From positions 1-64,000 of the forward strand of contig JADYXW010000090.1 in NCBI GenBank assembly GCA_020853975.1: a stretch of DNA of 64,000 bases, given 5' to 3'. Under the pieces are notes generated by a model. The model did not search any database. It was not told where the DNA came from and saw only the letters and a program-made list of their open reading frames with translations. Positions 22,561-30,562 of the stretch are shown piece by piece. The translations under genes were made by a program, and so were the position numbers. Every line of letters begins with the position of its first letter. The first letter of the stretch is position 1. The DNA comes from Phycisphaerales bacterium (lineage in GTDB: Bacteria > Planctomycetota > Phycisphaerae > Phycisphaerales > UBA1924).

Positions 22561-24294
22561 ATGATGCGAGCGGGCGTCCTCCTCACAGTGCTCTCGGCCC
22601 TCTGCGGCGATGTATCGGCGGAGCCGGACCCGCTGGTGCTGGAACCGGTCGCGCGGCTCGCGCCCGGGGCCCGGGACGAGACGTCGGGAATCGTGCGGAG
22701 CCGGCGTGATCCGGACGTGTTCTGGGTGGCGGGCGACTCGGGCAACCCGGCGAGGGTCTATCCGGTGCGGGCGGACGGTTCGCTCGCGTGGGCCGCGAAG
22801 GGCGTGGAGGTGCTCGCCTCGCGGAACACGGACTGGGAGGACCTGGCGATCGATGCGTCCGGGAGGCTGATCATCGCGGACCTCGGGAACAACGCGCAGG
22901 GACGGACGGACCTGAGGCTGTACGTGCTCCCCGAGCCACGGACGGGAACGGAGAGCGCCCCCGCCGCCGAAGAGTGGCACGTTTTCTACCCCGATCAGGC
23001 CCGGAAGGACGGGAAGCCAGCGGGACCGGCGAACTTCGATTGCGAGGCGATCTTCACCATCGCCGACGGCGTGTACCTGCTGACGAAGCACCGATCTGAC
23101 ACGCGGACGAAGATGTACCGCGTGGATCGCGGGGAGGACGGCGGGATGGAGCGGCGGGACACGCTGCCCCCATGGTCGATGCTGACGTACATCGACTCGT
23201 TCGACGCGGGCGGGATGGTGACGGCGGCGGACGCGAGCGAGGACGGCCTGCGTCTCGCGGTGTTGACCTATGGGCGTGTGTGGGTGTTCGAGAGGGCGGA
23301 CGTGCTCACGCCTTTCTTCGCGGGCCGCGTGCTGAGCAGGCGCATTGAGGCCGAACGCAGCGGGGGCGTGCTGGAATCGATCTGCTTCGGGGCGGACGGC
23401 ACGCTGGTGCTGGCGGCGGAGAACGGACACATGTACCGGTTGCCGTCCACAGAGCTGGCGGAGACACGCCCGGCGCGGGCGGTTCCCGCCGGGCCGGCCG
23501 AGCGCGACCTTGTGGTGATGTCGTTCAACATCCGGTACGCGGGCGGGGACAAGGGGCCGAACGCGTGGGACAGGCGGCGGGAACTGGTGCTGGGCGAGAT
23601 CGAGCGCGAGTCGCCGGACCTGCTGGGGCTTCAGGAGGTGGAGGAGGTGCAGGCCGAATGGCTGCGCGGCGCGCTGCCCGCGTACGGGTTCCATGGCGTC
23701 GGGCGCGCGGATGGGGATCGAAAGGGGGAGTTCGCCCCGGTGATGTTCCGCACGGAGCGGTTCGAAGTGCTCGAAGGTGGGCACTTCTGGCTGAGCGAGA
23801 CGCCGGAGGTCCCCGGCAGCAACGGATGGGACGGCGCGTGCGAACGGATGGCCTCGTGGGTGAGGCTGCGCGACAAGAGGACGTCCGGCACGCTGCTGGT
23901 GCTCAACACGCACCTGGACCACGTGGGCGTGCGAGCGCGCGCGGAGGGCCTGACGCTGGTCCGCGAGCGGCTCAGGACGCTCCGGCGCGAGGGCGACGGC
24001 GTGATCGTCACCGGGGACTTCAACACGGGCGCGGAGGGCGAGCAGGCGCCCTTGCTCATCGGGGGAGAAGGTCCGATGCGGCTGGCCGATACCTTCCGCG
24101 AGGTCTTCCCGACGCGCGACGATGACGAAGCATCCTTCAACGCCTGGTCTTTCACGCTGAGGGGAGCGAGGATCGACTGGGTGCTGGCGTCGCTCGACCT
24201 GTGCCCCGTGAGCGCGGCGATCGACCGACGCGTGCCGGGTGGACGGCATCCCTCGGACCACTACCCGGTAACGGCTCGGCTGCGGCGGCGGTGA
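22561..24294 (+). CDS. Exported two-domain protein: beta-propeller-like N-terminal region fused to endonuclease/exonuclease/phosphatase domain
   Basis: Signal-like N-terminus. The C-terminal half, VMSFNIRYAGGDKGPNAWDRRRELVLGEIERESPDLLGLQEVEEVQ ... LNTHLDHVG ... GDFNTG ... HPSDHYPVTA, gives EEP motifs. Confidence 0.85.
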   Translation: MMRAGVLLTVLSALCGDVSAEPDPLVLEPVARLAPGARDETSGIVRSRRDPDVFWVAGDSGNPARVYPVRADGSLAWAAKGVEVLASRNTDWEDLAIDASGRLIIADLGNNAQGRTDLRLYVLPEPRTGTESAPAAEEWHVFYPDQARKDGKPAGPANFDCEAIFTIADGVYLLTKHRSDTRTKMYRVDRGEDGGMERRDTLPPWSMLTYIDSFDAGGMVTAADASEDGLRLAVLTYGRVWVFERADVLTPFFAGRVLSRRIEAERSGGVLESICFGADGTLVLAAENGHMYRLPSTELAETRPARAVPAGPAERDLVVMSFNIRYAGGDKGPNAWDRRRELVLGEIERESPDLLGLQEVEEVQAEWLRGALPAYGFHGVGRADGDRKGEFAPVMFRTERFEVLEGGHFWLSETPEVPGSNGWDGACERMASWVRLRDKRTSGTLLVLNTHLDHVGVRARAEGLTLVRERLRTLRREGDGVIVTGDFNTGAEGEQAPLLIGGEGPMRLADTFREVFPTRDDDEASFNAWSFTLRGARIDWVLASLDLCPVSAAIDRRVPGGRHPSDHYPVTARLRRR

Positions 24295-24566
24295 GTGGCC
24301 AGCATCGCCGGCCCACGGCAGCGCTTCGGCCGCCGGCACGGCTTGCGTTGGTGCTCCGCTGGCTGAGGCCGAGCAGGCCGGCCGGGGGAACAGACGCTGA
24401 CCTCGGGGCGCAACGCGAAAGAAGAGCGTTGGGAGTGGAGGCCCGTCGAGGGGCCCCGGCCGCACCGTTCGGTGACTTTCAGGGGCTTGCGGCCTATGCT
24501 TTCCTCCCGCAAAACGGGCGTCCATTCGGGGCGTCCGGGGCGGGGAGCACGACAAGGACACGCAGC

Positions 24567-25121
24567 ATGCAGGCGAGCAACCTCAGGCCCGGCCAGGGCG
24601 TTCGGATGGACGGCAAGGTGTACGTGATCACGGGCATCGAGCACCGCACGCCGGGCAACCTGCGGGCGTTCGTGCAACTCAAGTACCGCGACGTGCTGAA
24701 GGGCCTGACGAACGAGAAGCGCTTTGCCCCCACCGCCGAGATGGAGCTGGTGGAGCTGGACCGGCGCGAGATGGAGTATCTGTACTCCGACAACACGGGC
24801 GCCACGTTCATGGACAGCGAGTCCTACGAGCAGTATGTGCTGAACGAGGGCGTGCTGGGTGACTCGCTGCTATTCCTGAAGCCGAACACCAAGGCCATCG
24901 TGCTGATGCAGGACGGCAACCCGCTGATGGTGGAACTGCCCCCCACGGTGGAGCTGGCGGTGAAGGACTGCCCGCCCGAGGTGAAGGGCGCGACCGTGAC
25001 GAACCAGCTCAAGGACGCGGAGATGGAGACGGGGCTCAAGATTCGCGTGCCGGGGTTCATCAAGGTGGGTGAGACGCTGCGTATCTCGACGGTGACCCGC
25101 GAGTATCAGTCCCGCGCCTGA
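24567..25121 (+). CDS. efp: Elongation factor P (Asn at tip position)
   Basis: MQASNLRPGQGVRMDGKVYVITGIEHRTPGNLRAFVQLKYRDVLKGLTNEKRF...YMDSE-like and C-terminal KDAEMETGLKIRVPGFIKVGETLRISTVTREYQSRA. Confidence 0.93.
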   Translation: MQASNLRPGQGVRMDGKVYVITGIEHRTPGNLRAFVQLKYRDVLKGLTNEKRFAPTAEMELVELDRREMEYLYSDNTGATFMDSESYEQYVLNEGVLGDSLLFLKPNTKAIVLMQDGNPLMVELPPTVELAVKDCPPEVKGATVTNQLKDAEMETGLKIRVPGFIKVGETLRISTVTREYQSRA

Positions 25122-25148
25122 GCCTCTGGAACTTGGAGCGATCGCACC

Positions 25149-25180
25149 GCCCCGGGCCGTCCCGGGGCGTGTTTGTTTTT
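25149..25180 (+). terminator. Rho-independent terminator downstream of efp
   Basis: Perfect 8-bp stem GCCCCGGG-CCGT-CCCGGGGC followed by GTGTTTGTTTTT, 27 bp after the efp stop. Confidence 0.85.
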
Positions 25181-25258
25181 GGGGCGCCGCGGGCGGCGGG
25201 GCGGGGCATGCGGTAGGATGCGGATCGCGGCGGACAGCCGCGTGGAGAACGAGGCGCT

Positions 25259-28200
25259 ATGACCAAGTCACCGGGAATTGTGAAGGTGGGACTTGCCCGT
25301 TGGCCCCTGATGCTCGCGCTGCTGGCGGGGGGCGTGCACGCGGCGCCGACGCAGGAGCAGCCGGCGAAGCAGGGCCAGCCGGAGACGGCGAAGGGCGAGG
25401 GGACGCAGGCCGCGGATGCCACGCCGACGGATGCACAGCCGGCTGATGCGAAGCCGGAGGAGACCAAGAAGCCAGAGCCCCGCATGAAGGCGGATTTGCT
25501 GGGCGCGTTCTCGGCGAGGTCGATCGGCCCGGCGCTGACAGGCGGGCGCATCGGGGACATTGTGGTGAACCCCGCGAACAGGGCCGAGATCTACGCGGCG
25601 GCGGCCTCGGGGGGCGTGTGGAAGAGCACGAGCGGCGGGGTGACCTGGAGCCCGATCTTCGAGGGCGAAGGGTCGTACTCGATCGGGTGCCTGGCGCTCG
25701 ACCCGTCGAACCCGAGCGTGCTCTGGGTGGGCTCGGGAGAGAACAACAGCCAGCGGAGCGTCTCGTGGGGGGACGGTGTGTACGTGTCGCGCGACTCGGG
25801 GAAGTCGTTCACGAACATGGGGCTCAGGGAGAGCGAGCACATCGGGATGGTCCGCGTGGACCCGCGGAACAGCGACGTGGTGTTCGTCGCGGCCCAGGGG
25901 CCGCTGTGGAAGACGGGGGGCGAGCGCGGGCTGTACCGGACCGCCGACGGCGGGAAGACGTGGGAGCGAGTGCTGCACGTGGACGACGACACGGGCGTGA
26001 GCGAGGTGCACCTGGACCCCAGGAACCCGGACGTGATGTACGCGTCGTCGTACCAGCGACGGCGGCACGTGTGGACGCTGATCAACGGCGGGCCCGGGAG
26101 CGGGGTGCATAAGTCAACGGACGGGGGAAAGACCTGGCGGGCGATCAACAAGGGGCTGCCTGGGGGCGACCGGGGACGCATCGGGCTGGCGGTGTCGCCC
26201 GCGAACCCGGACGTGCTCTACGCGATCGTGGAAGCGCCCGAGGGTGCGGGCGGGGTTTTCCGGTCGCTGGACCGGGGCGAGTCCTGGGAGAAGCGGTCGT
26301 CGTACATGACCAGCAGCCCGCAGTATTACAACGAGCTGGTGCCGCACCCGACCAACGCCGACACGCTGTACTTCCTCGACACGGTCGTGCAGATCAGCAC
26401 CGACGGCGGGGCGAGCGTGCGGGCGACGCCCCTGCCCAACAAGCACGTGGACAGCCACGCGCTGTGGATCGACCCGACCAACCCGGCGCACATGCTGGAG
26501 GGGAACGACGGCGGGCTCTACGAGACCTGGGACACGGGCGAGACCTGGCGGATGTTCACGAACATCTCGGTCACGCAGTTCTACAAGATCGCCGTGGACA
26601 ACTCCGAGCCCTTCTATTGGGTGTACGGCGGGACGCAGGACAACAACACCGTGGGCGGGCCGAGCCGGACGTTCGACGACGCGGGCGTGCGGAACGAGGA
26701 CTGGTTCGTGACCACGGGAGGGGACGGCTTTGACCCCGCGGTGGACCCGACGAACCCCGACGTCGTGTACTCCCAGTGGCAGCACGGGGGGCTGGTGCGG
26801 TTTGACCGGCGCAGCGGCGAGGCGATCGACATCAAGCCCCGCGAGCGTGAGGGCGACGAGCCGAACGTGTGGAACTGGGACAGCCCGCTCTTGATCAGCC
26901 CGCACGACCCGGCGAGGCTGTACTTCGCGGGGAGGAAGCTCTTCCGGAGCGACGACCGCGGGAACTCGTGGCGGGCGGTCTCTCCACAGTTGCACCGCGG
27001 GCTCGACCGAAACACGCTGGAGGTGATGGGGAAGGTGCAGACGCCCGAGGCGACGGCGAAGCACATGTCTACGTCGATCTATGGCAACTGCGTGGCGCTG
27101 AGCGAATCACCCCGCGTCGAGGGGCTGCTCTACGTCGGGACCGACGACGGGCTGGTGCAGGTGAGCGAGAACGGCGGGGAGTCATGGCGGAGGATCGAGA
27201 ACTTCCCGGTGGTGCCCGAGCGGACCTACGTGAGCTGCCTGACCGCCTCGCCGATCTCGCCCGACACGGTCTTTGCGACGTTCGACAACCACAAGATGGG
27301 CGACTTCAAGCCCTATGTCCTGCGGAGCGATGACCGGGGCGTGACGTGGAAGCCGATCACAGGGGACCTGCCCGAGCGGAACACGTGCTACAGCATCCGG
27401 CAGGACCCGGTGAAGGCCGAGATGCTCTTCGTGGGGACCGAGTACGGCGCGTTCGTGACGCTGGACGGCGGTGAGAAGTGGTGGAAGGTGCCCGGTCTGC
27501 CCACCATCAGCGTGAAGGATGTCGAGCTGCAGACGCGCGAGTGCGACCTGGTGCTCGGAACGTTCGGGCGGGGGGTCTACATCGCGGAGAACTACGCGCC
27601 GCTGCGGGAGCTGAGCGAGGAGCTGCTGGCGGAGGAGGCGCACCTGTTCGCGGCCCGGGACGCCGTGAGTTATGTGCCCTGGGCGAGATTGGGGAGCGCG
27701 AAGGGCTGTCAGGGGTCGGCGTATTACGCGGCGGCGAACCCGCCCGTGGCGGCGACATTTACGTACTACCTCAAGGAGGGGCTCAAGGGCCGCAAGCAGC
27801 AGAGGAAGGACGACAAGGACCGCGACCTCAAGGCGAACTATCCGTCGATCGAGGAACTGCGGGCGGAGGACCGGGAGCTGGAGCCCAAGGTCTTCATGGA
27901 GGTGCGGGACGCGGAGGGCGGGCTGGTGACGGCCTTTGGCGTGGGCTCGGGGGCGGGGCTGCAGCGGGCGACCTGGAACCTCAGGTACCCGTCCGCCAGG
28001 CCGGCGAGCAGCGGCGACCTGCCCGACGGCATGGCGGGGGCCGGGCCCCTGGCCCCGGCGGGGGACTACAGCGTGACGCTGCTCAGGCGCGTGGAGGGCG
28101 TGAACACCGTCATCGCCGCGCCGGTGCCGTTCCGCGTGAAGACGCTGGACCGCGCGGCGTTTGCGGCGAGGGGAGAGGCGGCGGCGGAAAAGTTCGCCTA

Positions 28201-28660
28201 TCAGCGCGAAGTGCAGGGGCTGCAGCGAGCGGTCGAGGCGGCGGCGATGTTCGTGGGCGAGGTACAGGAGCGCATCGGCCACATCCGACGTGCGCTGGCG
28301 ACCACGCCCGGCCTCGCGCACGACTGGTCGGCGGATATCGAGAGACTGCGCCTGGCGGCGGAAGATGCGAGGATCGCGCTGCGGGGCGACCCGGTGCTCG
28401 CGAAGCGTGCCGAGCCCGAGCCGCCATCGATCGCGGAGCGCGTGTCCATCGCGCTGGATGAAACACTGGGCAATACTCAGCCCCCTACCGGGACGATGCG
28501 CGAGCAGCACACCATCGCGAAGAAGGAGTTTGAGGGGGTGATGGAGCAGCTCGCCGTGCTGCGGGACGACCTGAAGACCCTCGAGGCGGGGCTGGACGCG
28601 GCGGGGGCCCCACCCACGCCCGGGAGGTTCCCGGTGTGGCCGGTGGCCTCCGGAAAGTAG
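25259..28660 (+). CDS. Exported BNR/sortilin-VPS10-like beta-propeller protein (glycosyl-hydrolase / sialidase-like annotation class)
   Basis: Repeated 'S.D.G.TW' propeller motifs (GVWKSTSGGVTWSPIFE, GLYRTADGGKTWERVLH, GVHKSTDGGKTWRAIN, VQVSENGGESWRRIE), with a signal peptide. Confidence 0.85.
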   Translation: MTKSPGIVKVGLARWPLMLALLAGGVHAAPTQEQPAKQGQPETAKGEGTQAADATPTDAQPADAKPEETKKPEPRMKADLLGAFSARSIGPALTGGRIGDIVVNPANRAEIYAAAASGGVWKSTSGGVTWSPIFEGEGSYSIGCLALDPSNPSVLWVGSGENNSQRSVSWGDGVYVSRDSGKSFTNMGLRESEHIGMVRVDPRNSDVVFVAAQGPLWKTGGERGLYRTADGGKTWERVLHVDDDTGVSEVHLDPRNPDVMYASSYQRRRHVWTLINGGPGSGVHKSTDGGKTWRAINKGLPGGDRGRIGLAVSPANPDVLYAIVEAPEGAGGVFRSLDRGESWEKRSSYMTSSPQYYNELVPHPTNADTLYFLDTVVQISTDGGASVRATPLPNKHVDSHALWIDPTNPAHMLEGNDGGLYETWDTGETWRMFTNISVTQFYKIAVDNSEPFYWVYGGTQDNNTVGGPSRTFDDAGVRNEDWFVTTGGDGFDPAVDPTNPDVVYSQWQHGGLVRFDRRSGEAIDIKPREREGDEPNVWNWDSPLLISPHDPARLYFAGRKLFRSDDRGNSWRAVSPQLHRGLDRNTLEVMGKVQTPEATAKHMSTSIYGNCVALSESPRVEGLLYVGTDDGLVQVSENGGESWRRIENFPVVPERTYVSCLTASPISPDTVFATFDNHKMGDFKPYVLRSDDRGVTWKPITGDLPERNTCYSIRQDPVKAEMLFVGTEYGAFVTLDGGEKWWKVPGLPTISVKDVELQTRECDLVLGTFGRGVYIAENYAPLRELSEELLAEEAHLFAARDAVSYVPWARLGSAKGCQGSAYYAAANPPVAATFTYYLKEGLKGRKQQRKDDKDRDLKANYPSIEELRAEDRELEPKVFMEVRDAEGGLVTAFGVGSGAGLQRATWNLRYPSARPASSGDLPDGMAGAGPLAPAGDYSVTLLRRVEGVNTVIAAPVPFRVKTLDRAAFAARGEAAAEKFAYQREVQGLQRAVEAAAMFVGEVQERIGHIRRALATTPGLAHDWSADIERLRLAAEDARIALRGDPVLAKRAEPEPPSIAERVSIALDETLGNTQPPTGTMREQHTIAKKEFEGVMEQLAVLRDDLKTLEAGLDAAGAPPTPGRFPVWPVASGK

Positions 28661-28697
28661 CGCGTGGGCGACCGAGAAGCGGGCACTGGACAAAAAA

Positions 28698-28717
28698 GGC
28701 CCCGCCGATGCGGGGCC
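28698..28717 (-). terminator. Rho-independent terminator for the minus-strand CvpA-like gene
   Basis: Perfect 8-bp stem GGCCCCGC-CGAT-GCGGGGCC immediately preceded on + by AAAAAA (T6 on the minus strand). Confidence 0.85.
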
Positions 28718-28768
28718 CTGGTGCGGGGCTGGACGGGTTGCGGAGCGCCGCGGTCCGGGCCGCTCGGG

Positions 28769-30544
28769 TCAGTTGGTGCGCTGCGTCACGTCGCAGGGGA
28801 TGGGCGGGTTGAAGTCGTACATGACCTTCTGGCCCTTGTTGAAGGACTTGATGCTGCGGCCGAAGCTCACCTGGAAGATGAGGATGAGGCGTTGCTGCGG
28901 GCGGCTGCGGCTGAGGTTGGGCATCTCGCTCATGGCGCGGATGGGACGGGCGGGGTCGAACCGCAGCTTGTACATCGTCTCGTCCTCGTAGATGTAGCCC
29001 ACTGGCTCGTAGGTCTCACCCTGGGTGTCGACAAGCAGGGGCGGGAGGATGGCCTCCGCGGCGTCGAGCGTTCGGCCCAGCAGGCTGACGCGGCTGGTGC
29101 TGTCCACGCGGATCTGGACCATCACCCGGTCGCTGCTGGCGGCGAACTGGGTGATGCGGAGCTTGCGTTCCGTCACGTTCTGCCACTTGCGAGCCTCTTC
29201 GACAGTTGCGGTGAGCTCTCCGGAGACCACGTGCCACTGGCTGCCCTCGCCGAGCTGAAGGGTGCCGTGCTGGCCCTCCTGCAGGTTGTACATCGGGATG
29301 GCGTTGGAGACGCTGACATCGGGGATCTGCACGGGCTGGCCTGGGCGGGCCTGGGTCTGGACCGTGGTGTCGTTGCCGGTGGTGCCGGTGGGGAGCGCGG
29401 CAGGGTTGCCCACGCCCATGGCGGCGAGGCCGCCCGCGTCACGCTCGCGGAAGGTGGCGAAGGTCTTGGAGGCGGGCGTCGTGAGCTCGAGGCGAGCACC
29501 CTTGACGTAGACCGCGACGGGGTTGAAGCCGCTGCGGCAGGGGAACTCGAAGGCCATGGTGGCCTCGGAAGCGGATCCGATGGAGGCGATGAAGGTGCCG
29601 CCGGAGTCGAAGCGGAAGCGGGCGGCGCCGGGCGTGGCGGGGTCGGCCTGAGTGGTGACGGCAAAGGGGAAGGAGATATCCCGCTCGCCGGCGCTGTTCT
29701 CGGAGACCATCATGATCTGCGGGGCGCCGATGGCGACGCGGCCATCCTTTTCTCGGGCGGGCGCCTGGAACGTGATGATGACACCCTCGATGCGCGTGTC
29801 GGGCGGGTACGCGTCGCCCTGGGGGTCCACGACGCTCTGGACGCCGTTGTTCCAGGTGTCCTTGAGGACCTCGGAGAACTGGTGGCCCTCGCCGCCAACG
29901 ACGAAGCGGCCCCGGAGCTCAAAGTCGCCCGGGCGGAAGGTGTTTCTGCCCGCGTTGTCGAAGGGGGAGATGCGCATACCGCTGCCCATTTCATGGATGG
30001 CGGGGTGCCACTTGGCGAGGCTCTCGTCGGAGCGGAGGGCCCGCTCGGAGAGGTGGCCATAGAGGCGTGCGGTCATCTTGTCGAAGGGGACCCAGAGCGC
30101 GGAGTTGCGGACGACGCTGCCCGTGGGGGAGTAGTCGAACGACTGGGGGCCGACGAAATCGACGCGGAGGTATGAAAGGGAGATGACAGCGATGCCGACT
30201 GAGATGGCGCCGGACATAGCGCCGAGGAGTGCGCCGCCCGCGTAGTTGGCGCCGCCGCTGACGATGACGTTGGAACGGAGGACGCGGTCCGCGATGAAAC
30301 GGAAGAGGACGAGGGAGACGGCGAAGGGAACGATGAGGGCGAGCCCCCAGGCGGAGCCGTCGATGAAGCCGACGCTGCTGGTGCCGCCAAGGATCGCGTA
30401 GCCCAGGGGCTCCCAGAGGGCGAAGGCGAAGGCTCCGGCGATGATGGTGCAGAGGAAGTGGATGAGGGCGGAGAAGAAGCCTCTGGTCAGCCAGATGTAG
30501 GCGATGAGGAAGACCAGAAAGATGGACACAGCGGAAAGGATCAT
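28769..30544 (-). CDS. CvpA-like membrane protein with large C-terminal soluble region
   Basis: N-terminus MILSAVSIFLVFLIAYIWLTRGFFSALIHFLCTIIAGAFAFALWEPLGYAIL plus further TM segments (YAGGALLGAMSGAISVGIAVISL) resembles CvpA/colicin V production family topology; about 400-aa soluble extension. Confidence 0.65.
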   Translation of the reverse strand: MILSAVSIFLVFLIAYIWLTRGFFSALIHFLCTIIAGAFAFALWEPLGYAILGGTSSVGFIDGSAWGLALIVPFAVSLVLFRFIADRVLRSNVIVSGGANYAGGALLGAMSGAISVGIAVISLSYLRVDFVGPQSFDYSPTGSVVRNSALWVPFDKMTARLYGHLSERALRSDESLAKWHPAIHEMGSGMRISPFDNAGRNTFRPGDFELRGRFVVGGEGHQFSEVLKDTWNNGVQSVVDPQGDAYPPDTRIEGVIITFQAPAREKDGRVAIGAPQIMMVSENSAGERDISFPFAVTTQADPATPGAARFRFDSGGTFIASIGSASEATMAFEFPCRSGFNPVAVYVKGARLELTTPASKTFATFRERDAGGLAAMGVGNPAALPTGTTGNDTTVQTQARPGQPVQIPDVSVSNAIPMYNLQEGQHGTLQLGEGSQWHVVSGELTATVEEARKWQNVTERKLRITQFAASSDRVMVQIRVDSTSRVSLLGRTLDAAEAILPPLLVDTQGETYEPVGYIYEDETMYKLRFDPARPIRAMSEMPNLSRSRPQQRLILIFQVSFGRSIKSFNKGQKVMYDFNPPIPCDVTQRTN

Positions 30545-30562
30545 TGGGCCGGTCTCCTGGAG

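Noticed and set aside
22545-22561. Calling the skew switch a replication origin
   Set aside because: Polarity fits, but no DnaA-box cluster, AT-rich unwinding region or dnaA/dnaN/gidA neighbourhood was found, so it is reported only as a skew reversal.
22555-24561. 668-aa minus-strand ORF
   Set aside because: Antisense to the EEP-domain protein, whose motifs are on the plus strand.
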